A stretch of DNA of 64,000 bases from Amphirosellinia nigrospora (taxonomy: Eukaryota > Ascomycota > Sordariomycetes > Xylariales > Xylariaceae). Both the position numbers and the translations under genes were made by a program. The stretch spans positions 8,033,569 through 8,097,568 of the forward strand of contig SCHM01000002.1 in NCBI GenBank assembly GCA_004123355.1, in the 5' to 3' direction. Numbering within the stretch: position 1 is the first letter of the stretch; each line of letters begins with the position of its first letter. The notes beneath the pieces are model-generated. The model was not told the DNA's origin and did no database searches. It saw nothing but the letters and a program-made list of their open reading frames with translations. This document shows, piece by piece, positions 1 through 11,380 of the stretch.

Positions 1-3000
1 TAGTTGTTATGGTTGATGGTGCTAGGATGATGATGGTTGTCAAGTCCGGATGCCTCCCGGACTTATATATTACTACATATCTGGTCGTCACACACGAGCT
101 CTGCTCTCTTGAAGCTACACCCATGCCAGACTACCGCATGGTGCCCGAGGAGATGGGTCCGGCAAAGGGAGCCTGCCCCCTGGAACAGTGGGTGACATCT
201 TGGGTCATGCTGCGGTTCACTTACGCCAAGTCGCCATCAGCCTCAATAACATCAAAGTCAACCTAACTACCTTGTCCGGTAGGATCGCGACCGAAACCCT
301 CACACCTAGGGTATCCCTTTGGGTAGAGTCCTGGGGGGTGTATGTGCAGAAGCGCTGATATGATAGACATGGCTTCGGCAAGGCAGCCAGGTAGTCAGCA
401 AAATTTCCAAACTAAGCATATGTGCTGTCTGTCATGAGGTTTTGGCTTCAGTCCAAAAATGGTAATAAGCAGGGGACGAGCTGCACTGGCATACAATACG
501 GTCGTGCCGCAGTCCATAGTCAAAAGTAGACTAGATCACGATAAAATGGGAGAGTGTGGGAGGGTAAAAGTGGTAAGGAAAGGGTGTGAGGGTATTGACA
601 TGCATCGAAACATTATAGAACATGTAGAGAAGGGCTTCAATTTCGACGTAGGACCCGCCCGGTATGCCAGTCGTGCCTCTTGACAACCTAGGACCCCTGT
701 AGAACTGCTGTAGTCAGTCCTATTTTGGGGGCCAACTGCGTACAAAATAGGCGCGAGAACCCTCTACTGCTCCATCATTTTAGGGCTTAGCGACGCATCT
801 ACGCTGAAAATCGCTGTATAAGCTGTACCTTACTTTAGTTACCTCCCAGGTACCTGCTATTACTGCGCTGCACTAAGTCAGCTACCTACACCCTAAGTGG
901 GCCACTGAGATCTAGGGACGTCCTTAGTTATCTCCTAACAACACCGGCGGCGGGTATATCGCCGACTACCCAAGGCACGCCTATACTAGTACTCATCATG
1001 AGAGACAATGATAAGTACAATGTTCACGTAAGAGGATATTACGCTGCACAAGGATGGTATAGCCTCGTTGACTTGCAGTATGCCATAGGCGACACCCGAC
1101 AATACGAATAGAATAGTATACACATATGTATAGCTTGGAGTCAAGCAGCGGCGAAAACGGACAGACTAGAAACGCCCGCCAAATTACATGTCCCATACAT
1201 AGCAAGGTACCTTGGTACTACGTAGCAATACCCCCTATTACCGCCTCGCCGATGACTCGCCCTCGCGCCCGGACTCTGCTCAATCAGAAATTCTATGTAT
1301 GGTAGCGCAGTAGTAATTGGACTTCATTTCCGAATTTTCATTGGCCACGTCTTGTCCTCCACGCTGACGCACTTCACTGCACCCTTGACCACGATTGAAG
1401 AACACAGTAGTCTAACTGGTCGGGTTCCAGGTTTTCGTATTATTATTGTACTGTGCTGTAGCTAGTTTAAGCGCTCGTGCTCATGCTCCGACTTTGGCAG
1501 ACCTCGGACAGAACAGATTTTAGGAATTCTCTCAAACCCTCCGGGGCTTGTTCACCCGGCATCATCTCTCTTCAGAACTTGTTTGAGCAGACCGGCTACA
1601 CTAGCCCACCGAGCATCCTCTTCTTAAGTATATCCCGAGATGATGCCCGGTGTACTGTGCCGGGTTCTTGTCCAACGCTCGAAATATCTTCCGCCCTAAC
1701 GTGGATGTACCAAGGCCCCGCAAATTGTAAGGCACCTGCACCAACTCTTCTTAACGGGCCGTTTACTATTTTTTGCTACTATTATATCTGGTGTCTGTGC
1801 GAATCCAAAGTACCTAGTCATAGCATATTTTCTGACCACAGTACGATTTGATCGACTTGTTTCACATATTTTCAAGCCCTTCGGTTTACATCACAGCCAT
1901 CACAGCCGTCACAGCCAGAGCCAGCGCCAGACCGAGTGATAGACTCGGTCGGTCAACGCCGAGCTTTCTCAAGTGAATTGTAATCACGAGTGACTCTTTC
2001 TACCCCTCGAACAACCAACTGGAACCAACCAACCCAATTTCCGTGTAGCCCATACGCCTCAACGCCGCGATTCCGATCCTCCGCCATTTCATGAGTGAGT
2101 GAGTCACCCAGGGTCCAAGTTCTAACGGGATACTTACCTAATCACGTCGCATGCCAACATTCCGTCCCGCAAGGTCCGATACAATGGGTATAACAAGTTC
2201 CTGACCCCGAATGCGATGCAAAAGCCGCATGGCCTATCGCGAAGACATCTACGCGACCGCGATTCGGATAACCAAGTATTTTGCGAGGGAGCTAATGAAT
2301 GATGCTAATGATGGTCATCAGAAGACATAATGTGTCGAGTCACAAGCTACAACAGCCCGCGTTACTCTCCGGCTGCGACGATGAGCGCATGCTGCAGTCC
2401 GGGAATATCGCGTTGCAGATGCTTGAGATCGTGCAGGCATCTTCAGCGGTGGTTGCACTGCAGTGGCATGCGCCACGATTCGCAACACTAGGTAATGCCA
2501 ATCACGATTCTGGCATCTTGCGCTCGTTGTTGCAGGGTTGCCACGAGTCGCCGATCCCCCCACTCGCTCACCTATCTACGTACACTATGTCAACCAAAAT
2601 GGGGTCCGTAAGCACACTCCCTGCCGCCTTGGCTATCGAATGAGACCGTTGGATGTCAAAACGGCTACAACTATTTTTGTCAAATTTAGTATTCCCCGGC
2701 TCATGCCGCTGATTTTAGAGCCAATAGCCTGCCGGTCCACTACTTTGGTACCGGCACCGCCCATCCGCGCACGCTACGAGGCTCTTCTTGTGGTGTCCAC
2801 AATCAGCGTACCATTTTTCCATCTTACACTGAGAACCGGGTCCGTCATTTTCACGTAATCAAGTAGCCCCAACGGCCTCGATCATTGATTCCCGTTTATA
2901 ACCCGCTCTATCCACTCTTGCTCAACGTGGGGGTATATAATAAGAATACTCCTGGTCCGATTATGAACTCTTAGGTGAGAAACGTGACGGCGTAGGCGGC

Positions 3001-6000
3001 ATGACGCCAGAAGGCGGGTGTCCGTGAAAGAGGCTTCTGTCGAGGCTATATCGAGTGCTTGCGAACGTAAGCAACTTCTCAGATAAGGATTAGTATATCG
3101 ACCAGTTTTTCGGCGTCTCCAATTCGTTCCTATTCTATACCAAGCACCTTTGCGTTGCTCAAAACCGTCTCTCTATTTGAGATGGCGACAGTCGATTACC
3201 AACAATTGATGGCTGCGAACTTGGTACTACGAGACAATCATTGCATCAGCAGACTCAACTTAATCATGGAATGTCATAGAATACCGCCAAGATGCCAATG
3301 CCAAGTCCTTTTGATACTGTTATCTAACTGCGTATGCTTAATTCGGTTTGCCTCCTGCCTGAATCTGAAAACCAGCTCTTGCTCTTGCTCGCTCACGTAT
3401 TTTGTGTGCAGATCCATTTACTCGCTAATATTCTTATCAATCCGTCAGAGACAACATAAAAAAAGGTTCCGCAGATTTTGCCGTGGAAAACAGGGCGTGC
3501 GTGTGGTTATCGATTAGGTACCCCTAATCTCTTTCGTCTCGCTAAATACATGCATGGCGGCTTGCATGAAATTCGTGGCTGGATCGTTTGAGACTGGAAA
3601 TAAAAACCCTGGTCAAAACTCGGGTTGAGTAGCACTTTGTGTGGAGTAGTAAGTAGAAATTTCAACTGCTTTTCTGATATCGGCTACGTCTCTAATTCGG
3701 CCAGGTTTCCGTTGTCGACCCAAGGTACTGAATTGGGTAAAGATTTGTTTCATGTTTGACAATTACTACGTATAATAGGAGAAAAAAAGACATATGACCT
3801 GGTACCTACGGGCTAATCTAGCCGAGTGGCTTGCGAGCTAATCCATCCAGAGCCAAAGCCAAAATGATTGGAATTAAACGGCTTAAAAAAGTATGGTCAC
3901 GCTACAGTCGCTATCAAGACCTACAAACATTGGGGGGAAAACGTTTCATTGAGAGATACCATAACTTGCGTACTATTTGTCTACGTAGAAATATAGCGTC
4001 GGTAGAAATCCTGTTTTGTTTTGTTAATTGAGACAACAGGCGGTTATTTAGTCATGTTACGCAAGTAATTCATCCTCCTATACCAAGCCGAGAAACCGAA
4101 CATGTGAGTTCGACTAACTCTATAACATGAAAGGTTCTCATAGGTGTTTAAAAATCCCTTGTTGCACATGGCTTCTTGTGATCAGGCTATTTTCCTTCGC
4201 GTCATCTTGCCGAACTAGGGAGAGACTCGAACCATGGCGTTGTTGTCTCGTCTCCTCCACGTGGCCGCCGTCGATTGTTCGGGTTTATGGTCCAGACATA
4301 CATATACACCGTATCTATCTAAGTATCCGGGAGCGGGAACTTGGAAGTGGCGGAATCTGTAAGGCGGAATCGAGGATTGACGGTCATGGGGGGAGGGAAG
4401 GCTCAAGGCTTCATTCTTTTTTTTTATAATCTAATTTTAATCCGTATTGCTATTCTTTGTCTTCGGTGTTTTTTGTCTATTATTTGTTAGAAGTGTTCGG
4501 CGCTCGTTTCACTGCGGTGTAACGGAACTGCGCTTTTTTCAGCTTAGGTGTTTTGGCTGTGTGTAACTTCAGTATTTAGTCTAATGCAAGATCCAGCTCA
4601 AGATTTACCCGTTCTGCATTGTCCATTTCCCTTATTATTTGTGGACTTACCCGTTATGCATATTCAACAGCGCATTCGATATTGTGTATATATAATCAAC
4701 ATGGCTTTTTTTTTGGCAGCCTTGCAGATCAATTAGGTATCCGGGCAGGTCCGGGCAACTATTACCGGTGGCTTGTAAGTGAGGTCCTGCCGAATGGATT
4801 TAGTGTACACTAGGCATCAATATTCGATCTGCACATGTTCTCGCCTTGGAATTTTTTAATAGGCTTCCGATTAGGCATTCTCGTTACACACCTTAGATGA
4901 GAAAATTGAAACGGCCCCTGGAGTCGCGAACCCCCCCTTTCCCCCAAGAGCGTGCCGCGCCGCCTCGTCCTATACATATACATGCATACAGGCGGGGAAG
5001 AGTGGGAGGTTCCTTTTTTGGGTATTTTCGTTTTAGTTTGGGGGCCGGTTTAATTTCATCCTATGATATTCTGTGACAGGGTGCCGGTTCAGCTCTCCGT
5101 GAACCGACATCATTTGCCGAAGCGTATTACGGCGCCGTTTCATCCTGGGAGAAGGGGGGGAACACAGACCTGAGAGATCTAGGCTCCCAGTGGTTGGGTA
5201 GGGCAAGGCCATAGCCCTTACCGAAGGCTTGGTAAGGACCTACATATGAACACTACCCAAGGTTACGCTGCTAAGAATGCGCGTAGGGTAGCTGTGTTCC
5301 ATTGTATGTAGGTGTGTAGAGGAGGGGGAGGGGGGGTTGGTGCTACACGACAGGAGGATGTAGCGAGAGCTGGTGTGTGGGTGGAGATGCACATGCCTTT
5401 CCGCGTGGCACTGTACCAACTATAGACCATTTCGCTCTATCTTCAGCATGCCACGATGCACGGGTCCAAAATATGTAGGCCTCGCACGTGCGGATGGATT
5501 TCCCTCGTGCTTTTTTGGCATGGGCGCCGTACCGTGCCGCAGAAAGGGAGAAAAATAGCCTCCCGCCATACGAAGGAGGCGTACTCGGCATCGTATCGTC
5601 ACGCCATTCCCACTTCCATTCGTGACGCCGCAAAACCGATTCCGTGTTGCTGCTATTCTCTCTCCGTGCGGCATGTTCCAGCTCCAGCTCTCGTACTCGT
5701 CGCTTCCAACGGACACGCCTATGGAAGGTGCCTTGCATTGCATACGAACGAGCATATTCGGGTTAGCTGTGCGTGAGTTGTCCAATATTACCTAAGGTTG
5801 TCTTGCTATAGTGGGCGGTAGCTATAGCCGAAATTGCGGGCAGCCATTCACCGCTGCCGGGAATCTAGACCTGACAAAATAGGCTATCCACCCATCTACT
5901 ATCTATCTCGACGCTACCGTCCCCAACCCGATTTCCCAGCTGCACGATCACTATCCACGGCGTGCCCCGGTAAGACCTAAACGTTAGTAGTCGCCGTCCA

Positions 6001-8057
6001 CTCATTGGAGTCTAGTTAATGGCATCGTGACATCATTTCCTGCTACGTTACGTTTTGTGGCGCACGATGCGCATACCGAAAGAAGCATTGGTTTGGCTAG
6101 GTTCGTTGAACACCGTGAAGCTGCGGTGTCGGTGTTGTGGTACGGGAGGAGAAAAGTTCCTCGCAGTTTGGCTCGGAGGAGAGAGGCAAATCTTCACGTG
6201 CTCTTAATTGGCCATGCAGGGACTTTTTTACGCCTGGGTCATCGGGTTCAACTCCGACGTGGCGCCGAAAAACATCAACGGGTGTATATCAAGGCCTCAA
6301 TATGCGTACATAGTACGTGCGCGCGCGCTGGGCTGTGGCCATGCCTGCTGCCCTGCACTGCTTTGCCTTGCTAGTCCTACATAGTTTCCTACCAGCTGTG
6401 CTTTATTGTGACTCCTCCTCGCCTGTTTTTCCCTAACTTAGGTCAACTCCCGGTTGCGCACAGAGATGTTATCGCACTCCTCCATCACAGGGGGGGGGGG
6501 GGGGGCAAACAATAACCGAATCGTAACGGTAAATTTCGATCCGAAATTTGAGACAATTGGTTTGGTAATACCCCAGAAATCCTCGCAGGGACCAGGAATA
6601 GGCCGTGACAACCAGGAGTTTTCCCTTCGAATTGCGTCTTGTACGATGTGAGCTAATCGGGACATGCAAGCAGGTCCAACGCAATCACTGTCTCGTGACC
6701 CGGCTAAAATGACCGCGCATGTTCCGCAAAAAACACAACGTGCTCACGTCTACTGTTACATGTGGGCGCGCGCGTGTAAGTGCATGACGGGTTAGGAGTT
6801 TTACTTGGTTCCCCAGGAATCGGATACACAGCGATCATGCAATGTCTCGAGGACGATCCCACTCGGCTCGAGCAGCGCAGGGAACGCCAGAGGCCGGGCA
6901 AGATCCTCCTCGCCTTTGTAATCAAGGTCGGGAATTACTCACGTCGTGTCGGCCGGTTGCACTGAACGGAGGAATGAGACAGCCTTGCTCATGCGCTCGT
7001 TCAACCTGCTAGCCTCGCGAGGGCCAATGGCTGGTGCTGGGGTGGCTGGGTGGCTGGCTGGTTCGACTGCCACGCGCATTGCATTCCCCGAGCGTCTTTT
7101 TTCGTCCACACACGACGAGACACGGTAGGGGGACAAGGTCCGTTCATGCAGCTGGTTTGTCATCCCGGGTCTTGGATATCGGGGTCCGTGGGCGCAGCCT
7201 TTCGGTCAGTTGAGGATGGGGGCGAGCGGCGCCTCTTTAGCCCGCGCGCCCGCGCGACACGTGCTAGTCGCAGCAGGAAGCACCGGGAACAAGAAGTCTA
7301 ACTAGCTAGGCTGCGGGCCGGCCTACGCGGGTCTGTATCTAGATAGTCTAAACAACTCACCTTGTCACCGGAACCTGGTCCTCTAGCATATGCGATCATG
7401 CTTGTTTCTCCTAGCTCTCTCCGGACCATTCCCCGCGCCGAAGGACCCGAGCGGGAGCTTGATATTGGAGATTTTATATGGTGTAGTTGTAGCGTGATGG
7501 GTACCAGCCCAACGGGATACTCGGATGTCCACCGAATACACATAGATGCAGTAGGTATCGTCATGACCTGTGGTGGGGTTATACCTTTCCAGCAGAATCG
7601 GGTTGCTGGGTAGGATGAGAATCTATGCTTGGCATTGAATTAGTCAATGTACTAAGTTACAGCATTGACTCATGAAGTTGGGATTCTGCCTAGAGCGAGG
7701 GCCACGTAATAAATTGGTACATTGCATGATCTGAAACGCTTAGAGGTACTGCTCAATGACGTTTGGTAGCTGACAAATTGAGCGTAGTGTATTCAAATGA
7801 TTAGTATCTCCCGTGTGGGATGCATCGTGCAATGTCATGATCCTAATCTAATTCTAATCATGCTAAGAACATTTAGTAGTGCAAATAAATATAACATCAA
7901 TATAATTGAAACCTGGGTATCAAATGCCTCTATCCTAGTCCTCGAACGCCGTAGGCTTTATCTACATATCGAGAAGGTATGATCATAATACCCTCAACTG
8001 GCTAGGTGTCCTGTCCAAAGCAGATACCCCCCTTAAAAACAAGCCATGTTTTCTGTC
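1..8057. other. 8-kb stretch with no supportable gene
   Basis: Open frames here are short, overlap on both strands and resemble no family I recognise. The longest (around 1477-1851, 2299-2643, 5343-5785 and 6027-6374) show no domain and no intron-exon continuation. Small simple-sequence tracts occur, including a 16-base G run near 6490. No transposase, reverse transcriptase or clear tRNA is visible. It may be intergenic or decayed repeat DNA left of the MED6 gene. Confidence 0.55.
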
Positions 8058-9099
8058 CTATGATGAGGTCGGTGTTTGACCTGTTTTGCTCTTTTTGCGT
8101 TTGAGCTTGGACGTGCCTGTAGGTGTCTTCGGAGTCTTCTCGCCCCCCTTTGCGCTTCCGTCCTTTGTTTTTTGCTACCTAGGTCCATAATTGATGTATT
8201 CTTGAACGATGTATTCAGCGCAGTGAGTCCAGGAACCTGTAGCTTGTCGGTTCGTCCTGTCTTGCTCAGGTTAAAAGCGCCTGGCTTGCCAGTAATGGGG
8301 TTTTCATCCTCATAATCCCTCCGGATTGCATGTGAATCATCATAGAGTACTCAGCGTGCCGCGCCATATCAGAGGCTGGTGAGGTTGCGTCTGGTCTCTT
8401 TAGGTCTGAAATAACGGTGCCCTTATTGGAAACAGCACTCCCGTCAGGCCTTGGCGTTGTTTCTTTGGATTCGGCGGTATTGCGTAGACGGGGATTGGCA
8501 GTGGTCTGCGCGATCTTATATATATGCCCTCGTGAGGGCGACCACACGCGGGCTTCGTCCGCCGCGGGGAAACATTTATTCAGGGCCGAAGATATAGTTG
8601 TCTGATTACGGAGCGTTAGTATGCTTTGTCTTCCTAATTGTCCTCGCGAGTAATCGGGCGGAGTGAGACTTGCCATCCGAAAGCTCAGAGCCTGGGCCAA
8701 TGTAGGTGCCATGTAGATATTCTCCCCAACGATGTAGTAGGTGGCATGTATGGTAAGGTCGTCTTCAGGATCACGCTTTCGTCGAGTTTGCTTTCGAATG
8801 ACCCAGACGCCGGTGCCAGTCCCCGGTGCAGTCTCGGCAGGTTCCTGGGCGACTATGAATTCGAGACCGGACATCTCTCGCAGGCGGCCCTCAAACGCCT
8901 CACGAGTCTGAATCAGGTGGAACATGGCTGGATTAAACATGGCTTGGCTGGCTAGCACAGCGTTATTCGATGTCGGATCGAAGAAGGGCGACTGAGCAAA
9001 GTAGAACAGCACCGAATTGCTGTGGATTCCTTGCATCTGTTGCGCCGACTGTGGGTGGCGCCACTGGATCTCGTCCAGGGGTGGCTCGTGAGCAGCCAT
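8058..9099 (-). CDS. MED6: Mediator complex subunit 6 (two homopolymer frameshifts)
   Basis: Head-module subunit of Mediator, which links transcription factors to RNA polymerase II in the nucleus. The N-terminus carries the family hallmark (LDEIQWRHPQ, then NSVLFYFAQSPFFD about 20 residues later). Exon 1 is 9099-8674 and exon 2 is 8601-8058. The 72-bp intron 8602-8673 starts with GC (ATG|GCAAGT), has a perfect TACTAAC branch site and ends in CAG. Exon 2 needs one extra base in the C run at 8317-8319 and one in the T run at 8168-8173. The reading then moves through a DENPITG-like tail into a Lys-rich end and stops at 8058, giving about 323 residues, normal for fungal MED6. The start is the ATG at 9099. 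It is divergent from the MMTAG2-like gene. The identification is firm; the breaks are probably assembly errors. Confidence 0.88.
8602..8673 (-). other. GC-AG intron of MED6
   Basis: This intron runs from a GCAAGT donor to a CAG acceptor and contains TACTAAC near its 3' end. It is a multiple of three (72 bp) and has no stop in frame, so an unspliced reading stays open and hides the intron. Its removal joins the conserved MED6 core directly to the next helix. GC donors are a minority class in fungi. Confidence 0.75.
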
Positions 9100-9510
9100 A
9101 CTCGCGATAAAAATGATTAAAATCGAGGATAACAGTCAGTATGCGGAAGACGGTGGCCGTGGTGAGGTTGGCGATGTTATGGGCTGGTTTTGTTCTCCAT
9201 AAGGTCGAAGAGATATAGCGCTTTCGAGGTTGTTGAAGTTACAGTGGAGTGCCAAACGTCAATAGACAAGGATACCCATGTGCTGCAGGTTGGCGGGGCA
9301 GATGCCTTAGGCCAATTTAGTGTATGTAGATTTAGTGGAATTGCACGTCAACTCGCGTGAACTCCAAATGCTTCTTTTGCATCCAAATTTTGGGATATAT
9401 CTCAACGAAACTATAGCATATCTAGGCACCCCCGCCAAACGACAAACTTCGCATCTCATCCAATCCGACCCACACTACTCGGCTACTCTAGGACGTACGC
9501 CTCGCCAGTC
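9100..9510. promoter_or_regulatory. Divergent intergenic region between MED6 and MMTAG2-like gene
   Basis: These 411 bp separate two head-to-head housekeeping genes and should hold both promoters. I see no clear TATA box or other recognisable site. The open frame at 9320-9622 is a shadow of the downstream gene. Confidence 0.5.
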
Positions 9511-10337
9511 ATGGATCTCGTCTCGAGCATCCGCAAAACAGGGTCGCGTGGCGGAGTCAATTTCAATTGGGACGATGTCACAACCTCCGCACATCGGGAA
9601 AACTACCTTGGGCACAGCTTGAAAGCCCCGGTCGGCCGCTGGCAGAAAGGGCGGGATCTTTCCTGGTATGCTAAAGGAGATGCGACCGACTCCTCCTCAA
9701 ACGAGACACCAGAAGAAAAAGCTGCCCGGAGCGGAAGGAGGAGCTGAAGGCAATCAAAGAAGCCGAAGAAGATGCATTGGCCCGTGCCCTAGGACTTCCC
9801 GTCGCCCCGCGAAATGTTACTGGGGCAAATGCAGTGGCCGTTAGCCAACCTCGAATTACGCCGCGAGATGGTGTTGCGCCTGAGGCTGAAGGTTCTGTAC
9901 TGGACAAGAACCGGCCGCGCGCTTCTAAGCAACACGGAGACTCGGAGCGGCACCATAGACGTAGGCATCGAAGTCGAAGTAGAAGCCAAGATCCGGATCG
10001 GAGAGGACACAATCACCGCCGCCGACACCACGACTACGATAGAGATATAGGCAGACGTCGCGACAAGTCACCAGAAGATAAATATGACACGCGCCACCCT
10101 CGCACGAGGGACGATAGAGATATCAGACGCAGCTATCACAGGCAGCGAAGTTACAGTCGTGAAAAAGATACATACAGACCGGCGAAATCACATAGGAGGG
10201 ACAGAGATAGGAGCCGCAGCATAGAAGGATCGGAACGTAGGCGAGTTCACAAAGATGGCCGTAGGTCAACATCGAGGGACCGGAGGAGAAGTAAGAGTCC
10301 GCAACGCTACCAGCGACGAAGTCTGGAAAGGGACTGA
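9511..10337 (+). CDS. MMTAG2-type (multiple myeloma tumour-associated 2 / kinase phosphorylation domain) RS-rich protein, one frameshift
   Basis: The first 60 residues ([15 protein letters not shown], then [17 protein letters not shown] and DLSWYAKG) match the conserved MMTAG2 domain of small nuclear proteins found from yeasts to humans. The middle carries an [13 protein letters not shown] segment typical of the family. The C-terminal 150 residues are rich in Arg/Ser/Asp (RSRSRS, RRRHH, DRDRSRS), as in splicing-associated proteins. One base is missing in the CCC at 9725-9727; correcting it joins the two open frames into about 275 residues. There is no intron. The start is the ATG at 9511. A nuclear, perhaps splicing-related, role is inferred from the RS-like tail; the exact function of the family is not established. 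Confidence 0.75.
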
Positions 10338-11380
10338 ATGGTGTTTATGCTCTTTCCGAACACCACGTGCTATAGCGCCAAATTTGGAGAGTCACATGTA
10401 ATTAATTCTATGCGTGAACGGGTACCCTGCCTATCGGGTCCTCGAATTGATAGAGTGATTCCGGAATGTTTCAAACAAACCACTCATAACAAGGTCTTGA
10501 CACCAAGACACCCCCAAAACAAGGCAAGGAGCCACGGCCACCTGCTTCTAGATCGAGCTACGGGAATATGAAACTAGGCCCTTTCCTGTAATATGCGCCT
10601 GGTTTTTGTATAGATGGGAATTTTTTATCTCTGTCATTGTCTTCAATTACCTACTTCGATAGATCTACGGCATAGATGGTCCCGAAACATAGAACAAACT
10701 GTCGGGTAATTGTATCGGCTGCCATAAAACCTTAGATTATACAAGTCTACCCATTTATGAGTTATCCCAGACAACCTTATATTCAAGAACCTTTTAAGTA
10801 GGTAACTACTACTGTGTTCATCAATCATACCAGGTAGGTACTTGGGGGTATTGGTACCCACTAGATAGGTACCTTTACAGTGGGATTGTTCCACCCCCCA
10901 CTGACGTCCACTGGGTGGGTACGTACCTCGCGGTTCTGACTTCGCATCCGTTCTCCGTCACAACACCTACTTGCCTGAGGGCGATGAGGTTCATAGTACC
11001 TGCACCATATCTACTACGGTACTAAGCTGAGCTTAACGCCACCGTCTTTGTTGCTCTTTCAACCCTCGCCTCGGCTGCCTGGCTAGGTAGTTCTCCATAT
11101 GTGAGACCTTCTATCCTAACATTTCCTCGAACAAAGGTGTTACTGTACTACTCAAAGCCGTATAATGCCTACAGTAGCGAGATACTTCTCGAGCTAACCA
11201 AATACCAGCCTTGCCACCTACCTACCTAGGCTACATATGTAGGTTCGAGCTGTATTACAACATTTGTTGTCAGCCTATTACTCCTATATATTCTCAAGGC
11301 CCATAGGTCTGTCTCCTCCCACGACTTGGCCCCGCAATCATTATGACACGGTGAATCGACAAGTTCCCCAACAGATTAAA
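10338..11380. other. Intergenic region upstream of the DUF3684 gene
   Basis: About 1 kb without a credible ORF. The motif CCTACCTACCTAGG and related TACCT/AGGTA runs recur (10790-10890 and 11210-11245). Presumably it contains the MMTAG2 terminator and the DUF3684 promoter. No other element is recognised. Confidence 0.45.

Noticed and set aside
2299-2858. Possible small genes on both strands
   Set aside because: Overlapping open frames on both strands with no domain or homologous feature.
6225-6275. T-arm-like GGGTTCAACTCC
   Set aside because: Only two of five stem pairs form; no D or anticodon arm is found.
8058-9099. Calling MED6 and other frameshifted genes pseudogenes
   Set aside because: Breaks are almost all one-base homopolymer losses across essential genes, and corrected lengths are exact, so sequence error is more likely.
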